Below, piece after piece: positions 1 through 6,205 of a DNA stretch of 9,273 bases. How positions within the stretch are numbered: position 1 is the stretch's first letter; every line of letters starts with the position of its first letter. Under the pieces are notes generated by a model. It saw only the letters and a program-made list of their open reading frames with translations. It searched no databases and was not told where the DNA came from. The stretch is from Acidobacteria bacterium AH-259-G07 (GTDB taxonomy: Bacteria > Acidobacteriota > UBA6911 > RPQK01 > JADFOI01): assembly GCA_027717925.1 (NCBI GenBank), contig JALLON010000097.1, positions 1 through 9,273 on the forward strand, read 5' to 3'. The translations under genes were made by a program, and so were the position numbers.

Positions 1-99
1 GTCGCGCCGGACATGGTCGGCAAAGTAATTCAGAACAGCAACAATCCTCTAGCCCAGCAGCTCAGCGAAGAAGGAATTCCAATAACCGATGCGGCGTAG
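1..99 (+). CDS. C-terminal tail of an unidentified protein (partial)
   Basis: Frame 1 is open from the window edge and stops at TAG 97-99, giving 32 residues that end in EGIPITDAA. The composition is protein-like (mixed polar and aliphatic, helical), and the other two + frames look less natural here. I do not recognise the family. An open frame of 32 codons is not statistically strong, so this rests on composition and on the need for some gene upstream. It ends 47 bases before the first usable start of the DUF2971-like gene and could be in the same transcription unit. Confidence 0.35.
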   Translation, partial: VAPDMVGKVIQNSNNPLAQQLSEEGIPITDAA

Positions 100-146
100 G
101 CTTTGGTCGAATTTGAGAACGAAAGCCAGATCTTGGTTCGCTTGAC

Positions 147-842
147 GTGTTTAGACGGAAACTCTCGGATGGTCTTCTGGGTGGCGTCGTCGCGCCTTTG
201 GAGCTTGAGCCTTTTTGGGACGTCTTCGTTTTTTCGCTGTCGGAGAAGCCCAACCTGCTCAGCCAGTGGGGGGCATATGGTGCTTCAGGAGCAGGATATT
301 CGGTCGGTTTCGACACCACCCAGGTCGAGGGGAATTTTCTAAAAGTGGAATACGAAAGACAATCCCAGGAGGAGATAGTTCGGCCAATGTTTCGGAAGAC
401 TTTGGACTTTGTGAAGAAGCTGTCGGGAAAATATGCCAAAAGAGAGGTGGGAGCGTGCTGCCTTGCCGCGCTATCGCAGTCACTTCTTCCGGCAGCCATC
501 CGCATTAAGCATAAGGGGTTCTCGGAGGAGGCGGAATGGCGTCTGATTCACATCAGGCAAGCTCCTCATCCTCAACTGGGCTCTCCTACTTTGGAGACAC
601 GCCTGGAGAGGGTCCAAGAGCTGGAATTTAGGACCTCCAAGAGCGGCGCTCTCATCCCTTTTGTTACCTCGAATCTTAGACAAGTCAATTCCCCTGAAAA
701 GAAGTTACCGATTACCGTAATTTGGCAGGGGCCACATATTTCACCGAAACTCGGAAAGCAATCTCTTCGATTACTTTGTGACCGGTTTGATTATGTCGAC
801 GTACGTCTCGAGAGTTCGAATATCCCTCTCGCGCAGTTTTAA
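147..842 (+). CDS. DUF2971-like protein, probably missing its N-terminus
   Basis: The 231-residue frame (GTG start) carries the landmarks of DUF2971 proteins. There is a core FSLSEKPNLLSQWGAYG followed by GYSVGFD (residues about 29-56), a KHKGFSEEAEWRL block (121-133) and a C-terminal GP (195-196) leading to SNIP (224-227). The biochemical role of DUF2971 is not established to my knowledge; such genes often sit in defence islands. Family members usually have about 60-70 residues before the core, with a YHYT-like start and a conserved LND. Here an in-frame TGA at 114-116 limits the frame, the only start is GTG 147 without a ribosome binding site, and no upstream frame supplies the missing part. 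The gene is therefore probably 5'-truncated and may be a pseudogene, although its 3' end is intact. It lies 188 bases before the SIR2 gene on the same strand. Confidence 0.6.
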   Translation: MFRRKLSDGLLGGVVAPLELEPFWDVFVFSLSEKPNLLSQWGAYGASGAGYSVGFDTTQVEGNFLKVEYERQSQEEIVRPMFRKTLDFVKKLSGKYAKREVGACCLAALSQSLLPAAIRIKHKGFSEEAEWRLIHIRQAPHPQLGSPTLETRLERVQELEFRTSKSGALIPFVTSNLRQVNSPEKKLPITVIWQGPHISPKLGKQSLRLLCDRFDYVDVRLESSNIPLAQF

Positions 843-1030
843 TACAAAGATTCAAGGTTGGCGACTCAGCATGGAAAACTGGATTACGAGTTTTGACAAA
901 GTCGCTCTCGACGTAGTCAAACCCCAGAGTGGCGATTTGAAGGACCTTAATGATATGGAAGAGGTTTTCATCGGTTGCGCTGCTTAGTCCAAGGCCCAAA
1001 GAAGGCCGAAACGATGCAGAACACGAAGAG

Positions 1031-2839
1031 ATGAGAATTGGCCACATCGATTTTGATGAAAGGTTTCTAGCAGCTCGGGAGAGTAATGACCTTGTAGTAT
1101 TTGCAGGCGCCGGAGTCTCTATGGGGCCTCCCTCCAATCTTCCCAGCTTTGCCGGTCTCACGGAGAAGGTAGCCCGGTGGGCTGGTCAGAGATGGCAAGA
1201 AGATGAGCCTCCTGAACACTTCCTCGGCCAACTGGTACATGAAGGGAAACTGGTCCATGAGCAGGTTGTGGAAATCCTCAGCGATCCCGATTCGCGTCCA
1301 ACGCCACTCCATGAGGGTCTTCTTGACTTGTTTGGCAACGTCGGTAGGGTCAGGATTGTAACGACGAATTTCGACGCACATTTTGAGTCCGCCACACAGA
1401 ATGTCTTTGGGAATCTACCCGACGTTTATCGAGCACCTGCTCTTCCGCTAGGTAATGACTTTACTGGAATTGTTTATCTGCACGGAAGTATACGGGTAAA
1501 CCCGAAGTGGCTAGTTCTCACTGATCAGGACTTTGGCCGGGCCTATTTGGCCGAGGGATGGGCCAGGAGATTTTTGCGAGCGATGTTCGCGCGCTACACC
1601 GTCCTCTTTGTCGGATACAGTCACAAAGATACAGTTATGCATTATCTTGCGCGAGGTCTTCCTCCAGAAGGGATAAAGCCTCGTTTTGCTCTGGTCAGCT
1701 CCACCGATAACGTAGCTCGATGGCGGTACCTAGGGATCGAGCCACTGGCATATGAGAAGGAGGAAACCAACGGTCATTTGAAGCTGACCCAATCTGTCAC
1801 CGCATGGGCTGAATTCGTGAACCGGGGTGCGCTGGACACTGAGCGGCGGGTTCACGAACTCGTCAGCAGTCCTCCGCCGCTTGATCCCGAATCGCACGAT
1901 TATCTGAAGTGGGTCTTGCAAAACAATGTTCCAGTCACATTCTTTGCCCGTCATGCTAATTCCCCGGAGTGGCTTAATTGGGCGGATCAGGAAGGTTTTC
2001 TGGAATCCCTTTTTTCGTCTCAGGAAATGGATTCCTCAGCGAAGGTCCTGGCGCAATGGGTGGCCGACAAGTATGTCTTACAGCACCCTGAGGCTGTTTT
2101 TTCTTTGATTGAGAGACATGACACAAGCCTTAACCCCCTTTTTGGAACCATGATCGCACAGCAGTTGGGGCTTGGCTCTCCCGTGCCTGATGCAAACACT
2201 CTGAGCCGTTGGATCAGTTTGCTTTGTGAGTGCGAGGGGGTAGGCCTTGAGCACCAATTCGAAGCGATTCTCCAGCGATGTTTTGACACCGGTGCTCATT
2301 TCGGAACAGTTCGACTTATCGATTATCTAACCGCTCCGAAGGTTCGACTTCGAAAAGGATGGAGACCAAGCGACAGCCCTTCGGAGCTAAAGCAAGTGAT
2401 TCAGGTGGATCTTTCCTTTCTCGGCGATGCCCACTCACTCAAGGAAATCTGGGAAGATAATGGCACGGGAAACCTAAATGACTTGGCGCGCGAACTGTGG
2501 CCTGTATTGAGCAAAAACCTTGAGCACTGTCACCGAGTGCTTAGGAGCTGGGACCAAGCAAGGCCGGAATGGGATCCTATGAGTTGGCGGCGTTCTGCAA
2601 TTCAACCGCATGCGCAAAATCACATCTTAGGTGTTGAATCCATTCTGATCGATGCGGCTAGAGATACACTCGAGTGGGCTATCGAGAATGATATGTCACT
2701 TGCGCGCACCTGGATCGAAGCTGCTGCTGTGTCTCAGGTGCCTCTTCTTAGGAGACTTGCAATTCACGGCATGAGTCTGGTCCCGGATGTAACCCCGGAC
2801 GACAAAATCAAGTGGTTGCTGGAGAAGGGGTGGATATGA
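1031..2839 (+). CDS. SIR2-family NADase-like protein, N-terminal part of a SIR2-DUF4020 protein
   Basis: The 602-residue product opens with a SIR2 domain. It has the NAD-binding GAGVS (residues 26-30) followed by the LPSF loop, TTNFD (111-115), YLHGS with the likely catalytic His151, and VGYSHKD (194-200). The rest, from about residue 270, is helical and tryptophan-rich, like the middle of DUF4020-type SIR2 proteins. Bacterial SIR2 proteins of this kind are typically phage-defence effectors that hydrolyse NAD+; that activity is inferred here. I chose ATG 1031 because the family motif normally begins about 20 residues after the start. An in-frame ATG at 950 has a better Shine-Dalgarno (GAAGGA, 939-944) and would add 27 residues that do not resemble the family. 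The frame stops at TGA 2837-2839, overlapping the next start as ATGA, well before the length expected of the family. See the next entry for the likely one-base shift. Confidence 0.85.
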   Translation: MRIGHIDFDERFLAARESNDLVVFAGAGVSMGPPSNLPSFAGLTEKVARWAGQRWQEDEPPEHFLGQLVHEGKLVHEQVVEILSDPDSRPTPLHEGLLDLFGNVGRVRIVTTNFDAHFESATQNVFGNLPDVYRAPALPLGNDFTGIVYLHGSIRVNPKWLVLTDQDFGRAYLAEGWARRFLRAMFARYTVLFVGYSHKDTVMHYLARGLPPEGIKPRFALVSSTDNVARWRYLGIEPLAYEKEETNGHLKLTQSVTAWAEFVNRGALDTERRVHELVSSPPPLDPESHDYLKWVLQNNVPVTFFARHANSPEWLNWADQEGFLESLFSSQEMDSSAKVLAQWVADKYVLQHPEAVFSLIERHDTSLNPLFGTMIAQQLGLGSPVPDANTLSRWISLLCECEGVGLEHQFEAILQRCFDTGAHFGTVRLIDYLTAPKVRLRKGWRPSDSPSELKQVIQVDLSFLGDAHSLKEIWEDNGTGNLNDLARELWPVLSKNLEHCHRVLRSWDQARPEWDPMSWRRSAIQPHAQNHILGVESILIDAARDTLEWAIENDMSLARTWIEAAAVSQVPLLRRLAIHGMSLVPDVTPDDKIKWLLEKGWI

Positions 2840-4584
2840 AAACCGAGCTAAAACACGAGATGTTCCAGCTGTTAAAGACTGCGTATCCGGGGGCTTCCCG
2901 TGACATTCGCGAACAGCTTATCAATCAGGCAAAACGGTCGCTCCGCGAGCGTCCAATAAAGGATGAAAAAGAGCGTGAGATTGCCGCGTACGAAGAGTTT
3001 AATCTTCTCCATTGGTTGTCAATGATAGCCCCGGACTGTCCTCTGGTAGCGGCAGAATTGCAGTCGATAGAAGAGCAATACCCTCATTTTCAGCCACGTG
3101 AGCACCCAGACCTGAATTGGGAGGAAGGAGAAGTAAGGGTCGGATCAATCAGTCCTGTTGCCGTGGAAGAGTTGTTAGGAAAAAACCCTGCCAATTGGTT
3201 GGAATATCTTCTCACTTTTAAAGGAGAGGACTGGAGTGGGCCGACTCGTGATGGTCTTCTTCAGACTGTAACTGAAGCAGTGCAGCGGGAGCCGAAATGG
3301 GGAATTGTACTCGCGGAATTATTGGTGGGTCACAAAGAGTGGACATCTGATTTGTGGCAGAGGATTCTTTGGGGATTGACGCAGGCAAGGCTGACGGGAG
3401 AACGGTGGACACAGGTTCTCAAAACTGCCGACACTGATGAACTTGTCATAGCGCAAGAGGAAGCTCTGTCAGACCTACTTTACCAGGGCTCCAGGCAGAA
3501 GGAAGGGGCAATTCCGCCAAATCTACTTGAAAAAGCCGACAGGATTGCCCTCAAGGTTTGGGAATCCGTGAAGAACTTGCAGGCACCTGATGGAGGAGGC
3601 CACCTAAGCTCGGCAATTTATCACGCCGGCGGCAAACTCACCCTTTTTTGGCTCCAAGCCATGTCCGAACACTTGAAGAGGGCGGAACAGAGGAAGAGAA
3701 TTCCCCGACCTTACAAGGATCGATTCGAACAGATTGTCTCAGAAGAATCCATCGCTGCTTCTTTTGGACGGGTAATCCTAGCAAGCCAGTTAGGTTTTCT
3801 TTTTGGACTTGACCAAAACTGGGCACTGACTCATGTATTGCCGCTGTTTGACTGGAATCAGAATCGGGAACAGGCTGCAGGAGCGTGGGACGCCTGGTTA
3901 GTGGGGGGCCGGCTGACTGCTTCTCTAATAGAAAGACTGATTCCTCACTACAAGGTTGCGTTCTCATACATCCCCCGCCATCTGGAGGGGCAGAGGCATC
4001 GGCTTGCTGAGCACGCCGCTGGAATCGCCGTTTTTTGGCTAGAGGATCCACTTCAAGAATGGATTCCGTCATTTCTCCAAGCCACAGAAGATGAAGATCG
4101 CTCCGACTTTGCAGCATTCATCGGAACTTTTCTTGAGAACATGGAAACAGACGCTCGACAAAAACTCTGGCAGCGGTGGCTGAAGCTATACTGGGAGAAT
4201 AGAAACCAGAGCTTGCCTGTACCTCTCGGAAACGACGAATTCATAAGAATGATCGAATGGCTGCCTCGCCTCGAATTCGTCTCCGCCGAAGCCATTGATC
4301 TAGCTTGCCAAGGTCCCACCCCTAGTGTTCAGCGTGGAATGCTGTTCTACCGATTAAAAGATTCGTCACTCGCAGAGGATGAACCAGACCGGACAACGAA
4401 ACTGCTTCTTCATCTTACTTCGGTCCCAGATTTTGAGGCATATCACTGCCCGGATCTTGAGCAGATCACAGAACGACTTATCCGGGCAGAGGCCAACTCC
4501 AACGTTCTCAGAGAACTATGCGATCGGTTAGCGGCCATAGGGTGCCATAATGCCGCAGCATTGGCTTCGACGATCAGTGGTTAA
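2836..4584 (+). CDS. DUF4020-domain protein, C-terminal part of a SIR2-DUF4020 protein
   Basis: The 582 residues are rich in tryptophan and alpha-helical throughout, with no membrane segment or catalytic motif visible. The last 150 or so residues match the DUF4020 pattern: an LWQRWLKLYWENR segment, then MIEWLPRLEF and a terminal helical stretch ending near LAAIGCHNAAALA. DUF4020 is known as a C-terminal partner of SIR2 domains and presumably mediates sensing or assembly (inference). The start ATG 2836 overlaps the preceding stop by four bases, and AAGGGG (2825-2830) is a plausible ribosome binding site, so translational coupling is possible. From memory of the family, this sequence continues directly from the previous frame: the LLEKG end joins MKTELKHEMFQLL. 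Adding one G to the GGGG run at 2827-2830 would restore a single frame of about 1,200 residues. I see no terminator after the stop. Confidence 0.8.
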   Translation: MKTELKHEMFQLLKTAYPGASRDIREQLINQAKRSLRERPIKDEKEREIAAYEEFNLLHWLSMIAPDCPLVAAELQSIEEQYPHFQPREHPDLNWEEGEVRVGSISPVAVEELLGKNPANWLEYLLTFKGEDWSGPTRDGLLQTVTEAVQREPKWGIVLAELLVGHKEWTSDLWQRILWGLTQARLTGERWTQVLKTADTDELVIAQEEALSDLLYQGSRQKEGAIPPNLLEKADRIALKVWESVKNLQAPDGGGHLSSAIYHAGGKLTLFWLQAMSEHLKRAEQRKRIPRPYKDRFEQIVSEESIAASFGRVILASQLGFLFGLDQNWALTHVLPLFDWNQNREQAAGAWDAWLVGGRLTASLIERLIPHYKVAFSYIPRHLEGQRHRLAEHAAGIAVFWLEDPLQEWIPSFLQATEDEDRSDFAAFIGTFLENMETDARQKLWQRWLKLYWENRNQSLPVPLGNDEFIRMIEWLPRLEFVSAEAIDLACQGPTPSVQRGMLFYRLKDSSLAEDEPDRTTKLLLHLTSVPDFEAYHCPDLEQITERLIRAEANSNVLRELCDRLAAIGCHNAAALASTISG

Positions 4585-4656
4585 GCTGAGGGGATGATAA
4601 AGCTGGTCGACATTATCTACTTTTGTCGCTGTTGAAATTGTCTCCACTCCTCCTGC

Positions 4657-4751
4657 CTATCAAGCAAGAATGTTTGGAGCGGATGATCTTTTTCGGAGAA
4701 GCGTCACTGAGAAAGGCGATCAAGCAGTACTTGGACCACTACCTGGAGAGA
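4657..4751 (+). other. Inverted internal fragment of the transposase gene
   Basis: On the + strand this stretch encodes IKQECLERMIFFG, then ASLRKAIKQYLDHYLER. That is the part of the integrase core which should follow AERFVLS in the minus-strand gene. At the joint, GAGAG (4746-4750) and CTCTC (4758-4762) form a short inverted repeat. The sequence GAGAGAAC fits both the LERN end of this fragment and the reverse complement of the FVLS codons, so microhomology could have guided the flip. The sequence left of 4657 does not continue the transposase on either strand, so a deletion accompanied the inversion, or two copies in opposite orientation recombined. Confidence 0.7.
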
Positions 4752-5611
4752 ACAAACCTCTCAGCGAAAGCGTTCAGATTCGGCGACCGCACCGGCAAGC
4801 GGACGATCTCCGTCCCAGCATCTTTGAGCAGGTTTCGGAATTCCTGGCTGAATTTCCTGTCCCGATCCATGATCAAAAACCGCTTTCCCAGCAGAAAGTC
4901 GTCACAGCAGTCGGTGAGATTGCGCGCTACCTGCAGCATGAAGGCATGGTCCGGATGGGGTGTGGTTGCGGCAAGACAGATCCGTCGGCTCGACAACTCC
5001 ATGACGATCAGCACGTAGTAGGTCACAAGCCCTCGCCTGGTCGAGACCTCAACAGTAAAGAAATCAGCCGCAGCGAGAGCCTCTCAATGAGCTTTGAGAA
5101 AAGCACGCCAGCGTGTTCGCAGCCCTCTCTCCGGTGCAGGCTCAATTCCATTCTCCCGCAGGGTGTTCCGGACCGTGCCGCCAGAAACCCTGTGCCCCAA
5201 GTTGGCCAGCGCACCTTGAATACGAGTGTAGCCCCACCTGGGATTCTCCTGAGCCATTCGGACAATCAAATGCCTGATCTCGGTCATCGTTCTCGGACGT
5301 CCCGGCTTTTTCCGCCTGGCGCTGTAGTCCCACTTCTTGGCAATCAATCTCCGGTGCCAGGCCAGGATCGTATCCGGAGTCACGATTCTCGCCACTTGAC
5401 CAAGAACCTTTCGGCCTAACACTTTGCCTTTCACGGCCAGCCTTCGTCTTTGATCGTCTGTGAGACGAAGCCGTCTCCCACAAAGCTGTTCTTTCAGGAC
5501 CCGGTTCTCTTCCTGCAGATATTCAATGACTGATTGTTGGTGCTGGTTGATCCAGCCGGCAAAGGTGAACAGGAGGAAGTGCAGAGGGGATACCGACACA
5601 GGCATGAACAC
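4657..5611 (-). pseudogene. Decayed rve-type DDE transposase/integrase of an insertion sequence
   Basis: The minus strand from GTG 5611 (or ATG 5605) encodes an N-terminal helical/HTH region (INQHQQSVIEYLQEENRVL, then RRLRLTDDQRRRLAVKGK), a GRPR linker and WGYTRIQGALANLGH. An in-frame TGA at 5084-5086 then replaces the expected tryptophan after FLKAH. Reading through, the same frame continues with an rve catalytic core: Asp in ADFF (5063-5065), Asp in MDRDRKF (4865-4867) and Glu in NAFAERF (4760-4762). The last two are about 34 residues apart, as in IS3/IS481-type enzymes. The frame is disrupted just after FVLS, near 4750. The next expected stretch, IKQECLERMIFFG to DHYLER, is instead found on the + strand at about 4657-4751, and the C-terminal tail is missing. 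With a nonsense codon, a flipped segment and a lost end, the element cannot be active by itself. The exact IS family is not certain. Confidence 0.85.
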
Positions 5612-5700
5612 GGATTATATCCGTTCATCACCTCAGTTTCTGGATTGGCAAGACTGGTCATGCAGGGAAGAAAACCAATTGTTCGGTCGTCAACCGGGAA

Positions 5701-5730
5701 AATATAGTTCTGCAAGTACAAGTACATCAA
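5701..5730 (-). promoter_or_regulatory. Candidate promoter of the transposase gene
   Basis: On the minus strand, TTGATG (5725-5730) is followed after 18 bases by TATATT (5701-5706), a plausible -35/-10 pair. It points toward the transposase start about 90 bases away. It is a motif match only, in a gene-poor stretch, so chance is possible. Confidence 0.3.
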
Positions 5731-5797
5731 CAACTTGCGATTCGGTTGAGTTTTTGAACCCCACGACCTCGGCCCGAAGGACAAGATCGGAAACAAG

Positions 5798-5819
5798 GGC
5801 GGTTCGCTCTCGAACCGCC
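5798..5819. repeat. Perfect 9-bp inverted repeat (hairpin)
   Basis: GGCGGTTCG (5798-5806) and CGAACCGCC (5811-5819) are perfect reverse complements around a 4-base loop CTCT. No clear T-tract follows on the + strand; on the minus strand it runs into CTTGTTT, a weak terminator tail. It could act as a terminator for leftward transcripts, a protein binding site, or a remnant of an insertion-sequence end. Confidence 0.5.
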
Positions 5820-5865
5820 TCCGGGCGGCCATAGCCTGATCCCGCCCAACGGCCTACGCTCAGGC

Positions 5866-5897
5866 AAAGGCCCGGCGCTCCACCGCGTCGGGCCTTT
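5866..5897 (+). terminator. Strong rho-independent terminator-like hairpin
   Basis: AAAGGCCCG (5866-5874) pairs perfectly with CGGGCCTTT (5889-5897). The stem extends inward by four more pairs, one of them G-U, to leave a 6-base loop at 5879-5884. The CTTTCTCTCTT tract after it gives a pyrimidine-rich tail in the + direction. No live + strand gene ends just before it, so it most likely insulates the downstream promoter from read-through, or marks the 3' end of something lost at the insertion. With its AAA arm it might also work in the other direction. Confidence 0.65.
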
Positions 5898-5922
5898 CTC
5901 TCTTGGATAGTAGGCTTTGTTC

Positions 5923-5951
5923 TTGATAAATCGGCAACAGCCTGCAATAAT
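5923..5951 (+). promoter_or_regulatory. Sigma70-type promoter for the HTH-drmD transcription unit
   Basis: TTGATA (5923-5928), a 17-base spacer and AATAAT (5946-5951) each match the consensus hexamers at five of six positions. A TGC immediately before the -10 makes an extended -10. The predicted transcript would start near 5958, leaving a leader of about 40 bases before the HTH gene. It sits just after the terminator hairpin and is the best promoter match I found here. I see no convincing operator palindrome overlapping it. Confidence 0.6.
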
Positions 5952-5981
5952 CCAGAATCTTTATGAACCGCCAGGACGGAT

Positions 5982-5987
5982 AGGAGA
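5982..5987 (+). promoter_or_regulatory. Ribosome binding site of the HTH gene
   Basis: AGGAGA lies 10 bases before ATG 5998. This supports 5998 as the start over the upstream in-frame codons, which precede or overlap the promoter, and over ATG 6010. Confidence 0.6.
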
Positions 5988-5997
5988 AGCTGCGCTG

Positions 5998-6205
5998 ATG
6001 GAGACGTTGATGACCCTGGAAGAGGTGGCTGCCTATCTCCGGCTCAGCAAGGACACCGTCTACCGGGATGGCCAACGCCGGAAAGGTCCCCGCCTCCAAG
6101 GTTGGAAACCAATGGCGCTTTCGGAAAGAGGATGTTGACGCCTGGTTGGAGAAGAACAAGAACGTCGTCAACGATGAGGAATCCAACGGTGACGAAGGAC
6201 GATAA
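5998..6205 (+). pseudogene. Excisionase/MerR-like HTH DNA-binding protein, frame-shifted
   Basis: The first part (frame of 5998) encodes MTLEEVAAYLRLSKDTVYR, the typical N-terminus of small excisionase-family helix-turn-helix proteins. It then loses sense and stops at 6136-6138. The matching continuation starts one frame over at ATG 6068: MANAGKVPASKVGNQWRFRKEDVDAW and an acidic tail, ending with TAA 6203-6205. Removing one G from GGG (6065-6067) would join the halves into a regular protein of about 68 residues. Such proteins bind DNA through a winged HTH and here would probably regulate the downstream DISARM genes (inference from position). The last 32 bases overlap the helicase start. The shift may be a real mutation or a sequence error; if real, the two fragments of about 46 and 45 residues would probably not work. 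Confidence 0.8.

Larger units (their letters stand above)
5612..5997. other. Intergenic region with GC-rich inverted repeats
   Basis: I see no credible gene in this stretch. Its left part is probably the leader or end region of the insertion sequence and includes a small palindrome, ACGGAT/ATCCGT (5610-5624), at the transposase start. From 5798 to 5897 there are several inverted repeats: 5798-5819, GGGCGG/CCGCCC (5823-5828 with 5842-5847), GCCTGA/TCAGGC (5834-5839 with 5860-5865), and the terminator at 5866-5897. The rest holds the promoter and leader of the HTH gene. Insertion-sequence ends or target duplications could not be defined. Confidence 0.5.

Noticed and set aside
893..898. TTGACA as a -35 element for the SIR2 gene
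   Set aside because: No acceptable -10 hexamer occurs at 15-19 bases; the best is TAGTCA at 914-919.
871..987. Possible 38-residue small gene between the DUF2971-like and SIR2 genes
   Set aside because: The composition is protein-like, but there is no ribosome binding site, no recognisable family, and the frame continues from inside the preceding gene. Evidence is too thin to list.
62..1161. Minus-strand frames opposite the DUF2971-like and SIR2 genes (62-505 and 712-1161)
   Set aside because: They overlap convincing + strand family motifs and have no recognisable domains of their own.
4670..5419. 249-codon open frame on the + strand
   Set aside because: It is antisense to the transposase remnant, and its low-complexity composition fits a shadow frame.
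5740..5850. Integron attC-like motifs (GTTGAGT, GCCCAAC)
   Set aside because: They are in the wrong order and spacing for an attC site, and such short degenerate motifs occur by chance.
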